Origin: an uncultured Porphyromonadaceae bacterium
GTDB taxonomy: Bacteria; Bacteroidota; Bacteroidia; Bacteroidales; Muribaculaceae
Direction: 5' to 3'
NCBI GenBank assembly: GCA_902493335.1
Contig: CABUPJ010000053.1
Location: forward strand, 1-21,526
DNA length: 21,526 bases
Under the pieces are notes generated by a model, which had not been told where the DNA came from, made no database searches, and saw only the letters and a program-made list of their open reading frames with translations. The position numbers and the translations under genes are program-made. Position 1 is the stretch's first letter. Every line of letters starts with the position of its first letter. Of this stretch, positions 14,066-21,526 are shown piece after piece.

Positions 14066-17000
14066 ATGAAAAAACTGACTCTTATGCTCGGTCTGCTGCT
14101 GCCGCTGGCGGCTCAGGCCGTCACGCCGCTCTGGCTGCGCGACGTAAAAATCTCGCCCGACGGCAAGACCATCGCGTTTACATATAAGGGCGACATCTGG
14201 ACCGTCGCAACGTGCGGAGGCGAGGCCACGCGCCTGACTGCCACGGACGATTACGAGACAAGTCCGGTCTGGAGCCCCGACAGCCGCACGATAGCCTTCG
14301 CCGGCGACCGCGCGGGCAACTTCGACATCTACACGGTCGACGCCAAGGGCGGCGCTCCCCGCCGCCTGACCTACAACTCGGCGTCGGAGATACCCGAAGC
14401 TTTCACGCCTGACGGCAAGGCTGTTGTCTTCTCGGCATCGATCATGGACCCGGCCGAGAGCGCCCTATTCCCGACCTCGCTCATGACCGAGCTCTATGAA
14501 GTCAATGTCGCCGACGGCGCCCTGACGCAGCTGTTGGCAACGCCTGCGCGATTCGTCAGCTGGCTGCCCGACGGCAAGTCGTTCCTCTATCAGGACGTCA
14601 AGGGCTTTGAGGACGAGTGGCGCAAGCACCACACATCGTCGGTTACGCGCGACATCTGCCTCTATGACGCCAAGACCGGCCGCCACAGCAATCTGACGGC
14701 CCGTGGCGGCGAGGACACGAACCCCGTGAGCAGCGGCGACGGCAAATTCTACTTTCTGAGCGAACGCAACGGCAAGACTGTCAACGTCTACGAGGCACCG
14801 CTCGCTAACGCCGCAGACGCCAAGGCGCTGACATCGTTCACTACTCACCCCGTCAGATTCCTGTCGCGCGCCAATGACGGCACCCTGACGTTCACCTATG
14901 ACGGCGAAATCTACACGCTCGCGCCCGGCGGCAAGCCCGCCAAGGTCGCCATAGCGCTGACCGACCCCGACGTCAACATCGCCGAAAAAATCAATGTGCA
15001 AAGCGGCGCCCGTCAGGCCATACCCTCGCCCGACGGCAAGTCGATAGCATTCATATACCGCGGCGACGTGTTCGTCACTCCGGTCGACTACTCGACAACC
15101 AAACAGATCACAGCCACACCCGAGGCAGAAAGCGGCGTCACATGGTCGCCTGACGGCAAGGCTCTGATATACACCAGCGAGCGCGACGGTCTTGCCAATA
15201 TCTACCGCGCGACTATCGAGCGCGAAGAGAGTGAACCCAACTTTGCCAACGCGACGATAATCAAAGAAGAGCCGCTCTTCAAGGCTGACAGCCACGAGCG
15301 CGGAGGCGCCGAAATCTCGCCCGACGGCAAGAAACTCGCCTTTATCCTCGACCGCACGAAACTCGCCGTGATGGACCTCGACAGCAAAAAAGTCAAGCAG
15401 CTGACCGACGGCACGACAAATCCGCAGCGCAACGGCACTTTCGGCTTCAACTGGTCGCCCGACTCGAAATGGATAGCTCTCGAGATTGTCGACCGCCGAC
15501 ACGAGCCCTACAGCGACATAGCGATCATCAATGTCGAAAGCGGCGAGATGACAAATCTCACCAACAGCGGCTACTTCGACGAACGTCCGCGCTGGAACCA
15601 TGACGGCACGGCCATCACGTTCCAGTCAGAACGCTACGGCATGCGCAACCACGCCTCATGGGGGTCGCAGGGCGACGTCATGGCCATATTCCTCACCCGC
15701 GACGCCTATGACCGCTTCCGCCTTTCAGAAGAAGATTATGCCCTTCAGAAAGAAATCGACAAAGACAACAAGAATGGCAAGGACGAGAGCGATAAAGCCG
15801 ACAGCAAGGACAAGACGGGCAAAGACGACAAAGATATCGTCGTCGAGCTCGACGGCATCGACCGCCGCATCGTCAGGCTGACACCGATGTCGGCCGATCT
15901 TGCCGACCACATCGTCACGGCCGACGGCGAGTCGCTCTACTACATCATCAGCGGCCCCGAGAAGCAGCAGCTCTGGAAGCTCGGCCTGCGCAAGGACGAG
16001 AACAAGCTCGTCGGCAACCTCGACGGCGCCGGCCACTTCGCCTCGGACAAAGACGGCAAAAACCTCTTTATCATAGGCCGGTCGATAAAGAAGCTCGACC
16101 CCAAGAACGACAAGACCACGGCAGTGACCTACGCCGGGACGATGAACATCGACCGCGCAGCCGAACGCCGCTATATGTTTGACAACATCGAGCGCGAGGA
16201 GCGCGAACGTTTCTACACGGCCGACATGCACGGCGTCGACTGGAATGCCATGTCGAAGGCCTACCGCAAGTTCCTGCCGCACATCAACAACAACTATGAC
16301 TTCGCCGAGATGGTCAGCGAATGGCTCGGCGAGCTTAATGTCAGCCACACGGGCGGCCGCTACGGCCATCCGTCGTCGAGTCAGGACGACCGCACGGCGT
16401 CGCTGGGCCTCATCTATGACTTCGGTTACAAAGGCCCGGGTCTGAAAATCGCCGAGGTTGTCGCAGACGGTCCTTTCGACCGCGCGTCGTCAACAGCCAA
16501 GGGCGGCACAATCGTCGAGGCCGTCAACGGCCAAAAGATAGACTTCGACCCGTCGATGGCACAGGCTCTCAACGACATCGCCGGCAAGAAGACGCTCGTC
16601 AGCCTCTACAATCCGGCGACAGGCGAGCGCTGGAGCGAGGTCGTCAAACCTATTTCGGCCGGCAGCTTCAACAATCTGCTCTACAAACGCTGGGTGAAAG
16701 GACGCGCCGAGGCTGTCGACCGTATGTCGGGCGGAAGGCTCGGCTACGTCCACATCCAGTCGATGGGCGACAACTCGTTCAGGAAAGTCTACTCAGACGT
16801 CTTAGGCAAGTATAACGACCGCGAGGGCATCGTCATCGACGTCAGATGGAACGGCGGCGGCCGCCTGCACGAAGACATCGAGGTGTTCTTCAGCGGTCAG
16901 AAATATCTCACCCAGGAAATCCGCGGCATCAAGACCTGCGACATGCCGTCGCGCCGCTGGAACAAGCCTTCGGTGATGATTATGAGTGAGGCCTGCTACT

Positions 17001-17296
17001 CGAACGCCCACGGCACTCCCTGGGTCTACAAAAACCGCGGCATAGGCCGTCTTGTCGGCATGCCCGTGCCGGGCACGATGACGTCGGTCAACTGGGTGAC
17101 AATGCAGGACCCTACCCTCGTCTTCGGCATCCCTGTCATAGGTTATCGCCTTGAAGACGGCTCGGTTCTCGAGAACCAGCAGCTTGAGCCTGACGTGCGC
17201 GTTGCCAACGACCCCTCGACAGTGGTCAAGGGCGAGGACGCGCAGCTCAAAGCCGCCGTCGACGACCTGCTCAAAACTATCGACAGCAAGAAATAA
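14066..17296 (+). CDS. Tricorn-like S41 serine protease, secreted
   Basis: Tricorn-type proteases degrade peptides inside a large beta-propeller assembly. The signal peptide MKKLTLMLGLLLPLAAQA precedes at least eight propeller repeats with the SPDG signature (for example ISPDGKTIAF, WSPDSRTIAF, WSPDGKALIY), spanning roughly residues 25-545. A Lys/Asp-rich low-complexity segment (about 565-595) follows, then a second propeller-like part, the C1 region with His761 (in LNVSHTGG), a PDZ-like domain (about 790-860) and the S41 core with VIDVRWNGGG and the probable nucleophile Ser979 (in ACYSNAHG). The 1,076-residue length is typical. Secretion to the periplasm differs from the cytoplasmic archaeal enzyme but is usual for Bacteroidota homologues. 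It is a single gene with its own promoter element and a terminator at 17320. The repeated DNA word TCGCCCGACGGCAAG (14153, 15026, 15317; one change at 15146) reflects the repeats. Confidence 0.93.
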   Translation: MKKLTLMLGLLLPLAAQAVTPLWLRDVKISPDGKTIAFTYKGDIWTVATCGGEATRLTATDDYETSPVWSPDSRTIAFAGDRAGNFDIYTVDAKGGAPRRLTYNSASEIPEAFTPDGKAVVFSASIMDPAESALFPTSLMTELYEVNVADGALTQLLATPARFVSWLPDGKSFLYQDVKGFEDEWRKHHTSSVTRDICLYDAKTGRHSNLTARGGEDTNPVSSGDGKFYFLSERNGKTVNVYEAPLANAADAKALTSFTTHPVRFLSRANDGTLTFTYDGEIYTLAPGGKPAKVAIALTDPDVNIAEKINVQSGARQAIPSPDGKSIAFIYRGDVFVTPVDYSTTKQITATPEAESGVTWSPDGKALIYTSERDGLANIYRATIEREESEPNFANATIIKEEPLFKADSHERGGAEISPDGKKLAFILDRTKLAVMDLDSKKVKQLTDGTTNPQRNGTFGFNWSPDSKWIALEIVDRRHEPYSDIAIINVESGEMTNLTNSGYFDERPRWNHDGTAITFQSERYGMRNHASWGSQGDVMAIFLTRDAYDRFRLSEEDYALQKEIDKDNKNGKDESDKADSKDKTGKDDKDIVVELDGIDRRIVRLTPMSADLADHIVTADGESLYYIISGPEKQQLWKLGLRKDENKLVGNLDGAGHFASDKDGKNLFIIGRSIKKLDPKNDKTTAVTYAGTMNIDRAAERRYMFDNIEREERERFYTADMHGVDWNAMSKAYRKFLPHINNNYDFAEMVSEWLGELNVSHTGGRYGHPSSSQDDRTASLGLIYDFGYKGPGLKIAEVVADGPFDRASSTAKGGTIVEAVNGQKIDFDPSMAQALNDIAGKKTLVSLYNPATGERWSEVVKPISAGSFNNLLYKRWVKGRAEAVDRMSGGRLGYVHIQSMGDNSFRKVYSDVLGKYNDREGIVIDVRWNGGGRLHEDIEVFFSGQKYLTQEIRGIKTCDMPSRRWNKPSVMIMSEACYSNAHGTPWVYKNRGIGRLVGMPVPGTMTSVNWVTMQDPTLVFGIPVIGYRLEDGSVLENQQLEPDVRVANDPSTVVKGEDAQLKAAVDDLLKTIDSKK

Positions 17297-17319
17297 CCGG
17301 CTCAACGATAATGCCTAAC

Positions 17320-17352
17320 GACCAAGGCCCGTCATTTTGGCGGGCCTTGGTC
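17320..17352 (+). terminator. Terminator of the tricorn-like protease gene
   Basis: GACCAAGGCCCG (17320-17331) pairs perfectly with CGGGCCTTGGTC (17341-17352) around a 9-base loop, followed by TCTTT. It lies 23 bases after the stop codon. Confidence 0.85.
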
Positions 17353-17444
17353 TCTTTCGGAGTGCTTTCACAATAAAAACAAATAATATTTCGCGACGAA
17401 AGCATTTGACGCGCAAAATATTTTTAAATATAACTTTTTTTAAT

Positions 17445-17452
17445 TAATTTTG
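17445..17452 (+). promoter_or_regulatory. -7 promoter element of the kinase gene
   Basis: TAATTTTG matches TAnnTTTG exactly within an AT-rich stretch, 40 bases before the ATG at 17493. No TTTG is at the -33 distance. Confidence 0.5.
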
Positions 17453-17492
17453 CCAATACCGAAATTCTAAGTAGTAATTATTACGACGCATC

Positions 17493-18329
17493 ATGAAAAT
17501 CATTGCAGAAAGTAGCAGCACGCGCACAGAATGGGCACTCGTCGAAGGAGACACTATCGTCGAGCACGCGTTCACGACCGGCTTGAATCCTTACTTCCAG
17601 ACACGCCGTGAGATATCACACAGCATCAGGCTTGAATTGCCTGAAGTCTTTTTCAAGAGGCGCTGGGATCACATCTACTTCTATGGAGCCGGATGTGCGA
17701 ATGTCGAAAAGATCAAAGTAATCGAGTCTTCACTCGTAGCACAGTTCAAAACCCCTGTCACCGTCAACAGTGACCTTCTCGGCGCCGCACGCGGTCTGCT
17801 TGTGCGTCGTCCGGGACTTGCCTGTATTCTGGGCACCGGCTCAAACTCGTGTCTGTATGACGGCGAGGAGATCGTCCGTTCGGTCAGCTCGCTCGGCTTC
17901 ATCCTCGGCGACGAGGGCTCGAGCGCCTATATGGGCAAACATCTCATCGCCGACATGCTCAAGGGAATCGCTCCGGCCGACCTGACCGAAGCCTTCTTCG
18001 AGCACTTCAAGGTATCGGCAAACATGCTGATGGACGACATCTATACCAACTCGCTGCCGAGCCGCACACTGGCAAAATACTCTGAGTTTCTGTCGCACCA
18101 TCTCGACAACGAATATGTCTACCGACTGGTCTATGACGCATTCATGAGCTTCTTCACCCGCAACATCGCAGCATATGAGTATGCCTCGCAGCCTATCTGC
18201 TTCGTCGGCTCGACTTGTGTGCTATACCGCGACATCCTATACCGCGCCGCAACCGATTTCGGGGTCACCATCGAGAAGGTGATACGCTACTCGATGCCGG
18301 GTCTGGTGGAGTACCATAAAAACGACTGA
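17493..18329 (+). CDS. BadF/BcrA-type ATPase, N-acetylglucosamine kinase-like
   Basis: The fold is the actin/Hsp70/sugar-kinase type, and the nearest characterised relatives phosphorylate N-acetylglucosamine. Seen in order: a phosphate-1 segment (ESSSTRTEWALV, residues 6-17), a SDLLGAARG segment with Asp94 at the expected catalytic-base position, phosphate-2 (LGTGSNS, 113-119), and the adenosine-side motif LGDEGSSAYMG (138-148). Family members usually have DSGSTKTDW at phosphate-1; here both acidic positions are Glu (Glu6 and Glu13) and the Gly is Ser, a departure that may alter nucleotide handling. The length of 278 residues is typical. It is cytoplasmic, with no signal peptide. It stands alone between the protease terminator and the convergent rpoC. 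A role in amino-sugar salvage is an inference, mildly supported by the GlcNAc-type sulfatase 4 kb away. Confidence 0.85.
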   Translation: MKIIAESSSTRTEWALVEGDTIVEHAFTTGLNPYFQTRREISHSIRLELPEVFFKRRWDHIYFYGAGCANVEKIKVIESSLVAQFKTPVTVNSDLLGAARGLLVRRPGLACILGTGSNSCLYDGEEIVRSVSSLGFILGDEGSSAYMGKHLIADMLKGIAPADLTEAFFEHFKVSANMLMDDIYTNSLPSRTLAKYSEFLSHHLDNEYVYRLVYDAFMSFFTRNIAAYEYASQPICFVGSTCVLYRDILYRAATDFGVTIEKVIRYSMPGLVEYHKND

Positions 18330-18339
18330 GGCTTTCAGG

Positions 18340-18370
18340 AATGCACAATTCACAATGCACAATGCACAAT
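18340..18370. repeat. Heptamer tandem repeat AATGCAC, second array
   Basis: Units AATGCAC, AATTCAC, AATGCAC, AATGCAC and a final AAT begin 11 bases after the kinase stop codon. The length (31 bases) and unit types equal those at 124-154, but the variant unit comes second instead of third. Nothing else is recognisable between here and the rpoC terminator at 18523. Confidence 0.85.
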
Positions 18371-18522
18371 TAACTGACCACTAAGAATATAGCAACAAAA
18401 CAGCAGAAGATTCAACAGCTTATTGGACTGTAGCCGGCATGCAATAATTTATAAATCAGCATCTTGCAGACGCTCGTCCTTTCTCTATCGCTTTCCCGCG
18501 CAGGCAGGCGCCAAAAAACAAA

Positions 18523-18552
18523 GCGAGCAGCGCCCCAAGGGACGCTGCTCGC
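18523..18552 (-). terminator. Terminator of rpoC
   Basis: GCGAGCAGCG (18523-18532) pairs perfectly with CGCTGCTCGC (18543-18552). On the minus strand the hairpin is followed by TTTGTTTTTTGG, a strong T tract. It lies 28 bases after the rpoC stop. Confidence 0.9.
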
Positions 18553-18579
18553 CGTTTATAGTGGTTTGTGATGTCAGTT

Positions 18580-21526
18580 TCAGGCCTGGCTTTCGACGCT
18601 TTCGGCTTCGATGACGTCGGCTTCGCGGTAGATGCCTTCGATGTCGTCACGGCTGCCGACCACGATACGCTCGTATTCGCGGCGGCCGGTGCCGGCGGGG
18701 ATGAGGTGACCGCAGATGACGTTCTCCTTCATGCCTTCGAGGGTGTCGGTCTTGCCGCTGATGGCAGCCTCGTTGAGCACTTTTGTGGTCTCCTGGAATG
18801 AGGCGGCCGACATGAAGCTCGAGGTCTGGAGGGCGGCACGGGTGATGCCCTGAAGAATCTGCTCTGATGTCGCGGGCACAGCGTCACGGACGGTGACGGT
18901 CTTGAGGTCGCGGCGTTTGAGAGCCGAGTTTTCGTCGCGGAGCTTGCGGGCAGTGATGATCTGACCGGGCTTGAGGTCTTCGCTGTCGCCGGCGTCGACG
19001 ACAACTTTCTTGCCCCAGATGCGGTCGTTCTCGTCCATGAACTCGCGTTTGTCGACGATCTGCTGCTCGAGGAAGCAGGTGTCGCCCGGGTCGAGGATGT
19101 TGACTTTGCGCATCATCTGACGCACGATGACTTCGAAGTGTTTGTCGTTGATCTTCACACCCTGCATGCGGTAGACGTCCTGGACTTCGTTGACGATATA
19201 TTCCTGAACGGCTGTCGGACCCATGATGTTGAGGATGTCGGCCGGAGTGATGGCACCGTCAGAGAGCGGTGTGCCTGCACGCACGACGTCGTTTTCCTGA
19301 ACAAGAATCTGTTTCGACAGTGGCACGAGATATTTCTTGACTTCGCCGAGTTTTGAGGTGACGGAGATCTCACGGTTGCCGCGTTTGACTTTGCCGAACT
19401 TGACTTCGCCGTCGATTTCAGAGACGATGGCGGGATTAGACGGGTTGCGGGCCTCGAAGAGCTCGGTGACACGGGGCAGACCACCGGTGATATCACCTGC
19501 GCCGCCGGTAGCACGGGGTATCTTGACGAAGATTTCGCCGGGCTTGATTTCGGCTTTGTCGTCGAGCATGAGGTGGGCGCCTACAGGCAGGGCGTATGTG
19601 ATGAGCACCTGACCGTTGGCGTCGACGATAGTGGCTTCGGGAACCTTGGCACGGTCTTTCGACTCGATGACGACTTTATCCTGAAGACCTGACTGCTCGT
19701 CGATATCGACGCGGTAGTTGACGTTCTCGATGAGGTTCTGATAGTGGAGATGACCGCCGAATTCGCTGACGATGACGGCATTGAAGGGGTCCCACTCGCA
19801 GATGACGTCGCCGGGCTTGATGTCGGCGCCGTTTTTGAAGAAGAGTTTCGAGCCGTAGGGTATGTTGGCGTTTGTGAGGGCCATCTTTGTCTTGGGATCG
19901 ATGATGCGCATCTCGGCGAGACGTCCGATGACGACTTCGACGGGACGGCCTTCGGGTGTGACTTCGCCGGTCTCGACCGTGCGGAGTTCCTCGATCTCGA
20001 GTTTACCGTTATAGCGCGATGTGACAGACGAGACGGCCGCGATATTCGAGGCGACACCACCGACGTGGAATGTACGGAGGGTCAGCTGTGTACCGGGCTC
20101 GCCGATCGACTGCGCGGCGATGACACCGACAGCTTCGCCCATCTGCACGAGACGGCTGTTGGCGAGGTTGCGGCCATAGCATTTGGCGCAGACACCTTTC
20201 TTAGACTCGCAGGTGAGAACCGAACGGATCTCGACGCTTTCGATAGGCGACGCGTCGATGCGGTCTGCTGCGGCGTCGTTGATTTCCTGTCCGGCAGCGA
20301 CGATGAGTTCGCCTGTGAGGGGGTCGATGATGTCGTGGACCGAAACACGGCCGAGGATGCGCTCGCCGAGCGATGCGACGACTTCGTCGTTGTTCTTGAT
20401 CTCGGTGCAGACGAGGCCGCGGAGTGTGCCGCAGTCTTCTTCAGTAATGATGACGTCGTGGGCCACGTCGACGAGACGACGGGTAAGATAACCTGCGTCG
20501 GCTGTCTTGAGCGCGGTATCGGCAAGACCTTTACGGGCACCGTGTGTCGAGATGAAGTATTCGAGCACTGACAGACCTTCCTTGAAGTTAGCGAGAATCG
20601 GGTTCTCGATGATCTGACCGCCCTCGGCACCGGCTTTCTGCGGCTTGGCCATAAGGCCACGCATGCCGGCGAGCTGACGGATCTGGTCTTTAGAACCACG
20701 GGCGCCCGAGTCGAGCATCATGAAGACTGAGTTGAAGCCCTGCTGTGCCTCGGTCATCTGCTTCATGAGGATGTCGGTCAGACGGCTGTTGACGTGTGTC
20801 CAGATATCGATGATCTGGTTATAGCGCTCGGTGTTGGTGATGAAGCCCATCGAGTAGTTGTCCATCACTTCCTGAACCTGTTTGTAGCCGTCGGCGACAA
20901 TCTCCTCTTTTTCGGCAGGGATGATGACGTCACCGAGGTTGAATGACAGACCGCCCTGGAAGGCCATCTTGTAACCGAGGTTCTTGATGTCGTCGAGGAA
21001 CTGGGCCGAACGGGGGATACCGCACTTCTTGATGACGCGCGAGATGATGTTACGCAGCGATTTCTTCGAGAGAATCTCGTTGACATAACCGATTTCCTTG
21101 GGCACAAACTGGTTGACGAGGACGCGGCCGACCGATGTGTCCTTGACGAGACGACGGACGGGATTGCCCTCTTCGTCGATGTCGTCGACCATGACGGTGA
21201 CGGGTGCGTGGAGTGTCACCTTGCCTTCGTTATATGCGATTTCGGCTTCTTCGGGACCGTAGAAGACGGTGCCTTCGCCTTTGTCGCCCTTGCGGAGCTT
21301 TGTGATATAGTAGAGACCGAGGACCATGTCCTGCGAGGGCACGGTGATAGGTGCGCCGTTGGCGGGATTGAGAATGTTGTGAGCGCCGAGCATCAGCATC
21401 TGGGCCTCGAGGATAGCCTCGTTGCCGAGAGGAAGGTGAACGGCCATCTGGTCACCGTCGAAGTCGGCGTTGAAGGCCGTACATGCCAGCGGGTGGAGCT
21501 GGATTGCCTTGCCTTCGATCATCTTG
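18580..21526 (-). CDS. rpoC: RNA polymerase beta' subunit, C-terminal part, open at the window edge
   Basis: This is the beta' subunit of RNA polymerase, holding the catalytic magnesium site. The frame is open to the right edge, so about 980 C-terminal codons are present and the N-terminal third is missing. The catalytic motif NADFDGDQMAVH appears near the start of the visible part. The second zinc site follows (Cys in EEDCGTL, then LTCESKKGVCAKCYG), then the trigger-loop region AAQSIGEPGTQLTLRTFHVGG. A long insertion of barrel-sandwich type after the trigger-loop start is consistent with the lineage insert SI3. The C-terminal segment FMSAASFQETTKVLNEAA and IPAGTG is intact, ending ESVESQA. 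The ATG at 21522 is internal and not the start. No gene lies downstream on the same strand before the terminator. Confidence 0.98.
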   Translation of the reverse strand, partial: KMIEGKAIQLHPLACTAFNADFDGDQMAVHLPLGNEAILEAQMLMLGAHNILNPANGAPITVPSQDMVLGLYYITKLRKGDKGEGTVFYGPEEAEIAYNEGKVTLHAPVTVMVDDIDEEGNPVRRLVKDTSVGRVLVNQFVPKEIGYVNEILSKKSLRNIISRVIKKCGIPRSAQFLDDIKNLGYKMAFQGGLSFNLGDVIIPAEKEEIVADGYKQVQEVMDNYSMGFITNTERYNQIIDIWTHVNSRLTDILMKQMTEAQQGFNSVFMMLDSGARGSKDQIRQLAGMRGLMAKPQKAGAEGGQIIENPILANFKEGLSVLEYFISTHGARKGLADTALKTADAGYLTRRLVDVAHDVIITEEDCGTLRGLVCTEIKNNDEVVASLGERILGRVSVHDIIDPLTGELIVAAGQEINDAAADRIDASPIESVEIRSVLTCESKKGVCAKCYGRNLANSRLVQMGEAVGVIAAQSIGEPGTQLTLRTFHVGGVASNIAAVSSVTSRYNGKLEIEELRTVETGEVTPEGRPVEVVIGRLAEMRIIDPKTKMALTNANIPYGSKLFFKNGADIKPGDVICEWDPFNAVIVSEFGGHLHYQNLIENVNYRVDIDEQSGLQDKVVIESKDRAKVPEATIVDANGQVLITYALPVGAHLMLDDKAEIKPGEIFVKIPRATGGAGDITGGLPRVTELFEARNPSNPAIVSEIDGEVKFGKVKRGNREISVTSKLGEVKKYLVPLSKQILVQENDVVRAGTPLSDGAITPADILNIMGPTAVQEYIVNEVQDVYRMQGVKINDKHFEVIVRQMMRKVNILDPGDTCFLEQQIVDKREFMDENDRIWGKKVVVDAGDSEDLKPGQIITARKLRDENSALKRRDLKTVTVRDAVPATSEQILQGITRAALQTSSFMSAASFQETTKVLNEAAISGKTDTLEGMKENVICGHLIPAGTGRREYERIVVGSRDDIEGIYREADVIEAESVESQA

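Noticed and set aside
14465..15601. 378-codon minus-strand ORF inside the tricorn-like gene
   Set aside because: It is antisense to repeated propeller codons and has a biased composition without domains.
17297..17492. A small RNA or riboswitch before the kinase gene
   Set aside because: Apart from the protease terminator and a -7 element, the AT-rich stretch shows no conserved structure that I can recognise.

Overview
The window looks like chromosome from a gut-type Bacteroidales bacterium, plausibly Muribaculaceae or a close relative (inference, no search was run). Supporting signs: several genes are preceded by the Bacteroidota -7 promoter element TAnnTTTG; the sulfatase is of the serine type that needs an anaerobic maturase; the dipeptidyl peptidase III has the HECLGH zinc motif known from Bacteroides thetaiotaomicron; and most genes prefer G or C at third codon positions.

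Layout. Position 53 down to the left edge holds the first ~17 codons of a minus-strand gene. Positions 54-681 are non-coding: heptamer repeats, a cluster of six different small hairpins, and a run of eight G just upstream of a promoter element. This leads into a plus-strand gene for a secreted protein of unknown function (682-2301). Convergent to it is a tight minus-strand block read from right to left: degenerate M23/LytM membrane protein, dxr, rseP, an RlmI-like rRNA methyltransferase (4-base overlap with rseP) and a lipoprotein dipeptidyl peptidase III (9172 down to 2393). The block joins cell-envelope upkeep, isoprenoid precursor synthesis, intramembrane proteolysis, rRNA modification and peptide degradation; short gaps suggest one transcript.

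Positions 9369-10577 encode an OmpA-family outer-membrane protein. Then comes a Fic-domain gene (minus) lying between two identical 43-base copies of the same hairpin terminator, the clearest sign of an inserted gene in the window. Beyond it, a secreted serine-type sulfatase (minus) and a tricorn-like S41 protease (plus) diverge from a short shared promoter region. A GlcNAc-kinase/BadF-type ATPase gene (plus) follows, and the right end is the C-terminal two thirds of rpoC (minus), running off the window.

Most of the window is ordinary housekeeping and envelope/degradative content. The items most worth a second look are the Fic cassette with duplicated terminator, the hairpin cluster at 227-479, the G8 tract upstream of the orphan secreted protein, and the LytM-like protein that has lost its zinc-binding residues. 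I found no rRNA, tRNA, CRISPR array, transposase or integrase gene, and no complete novel multi-gene system.
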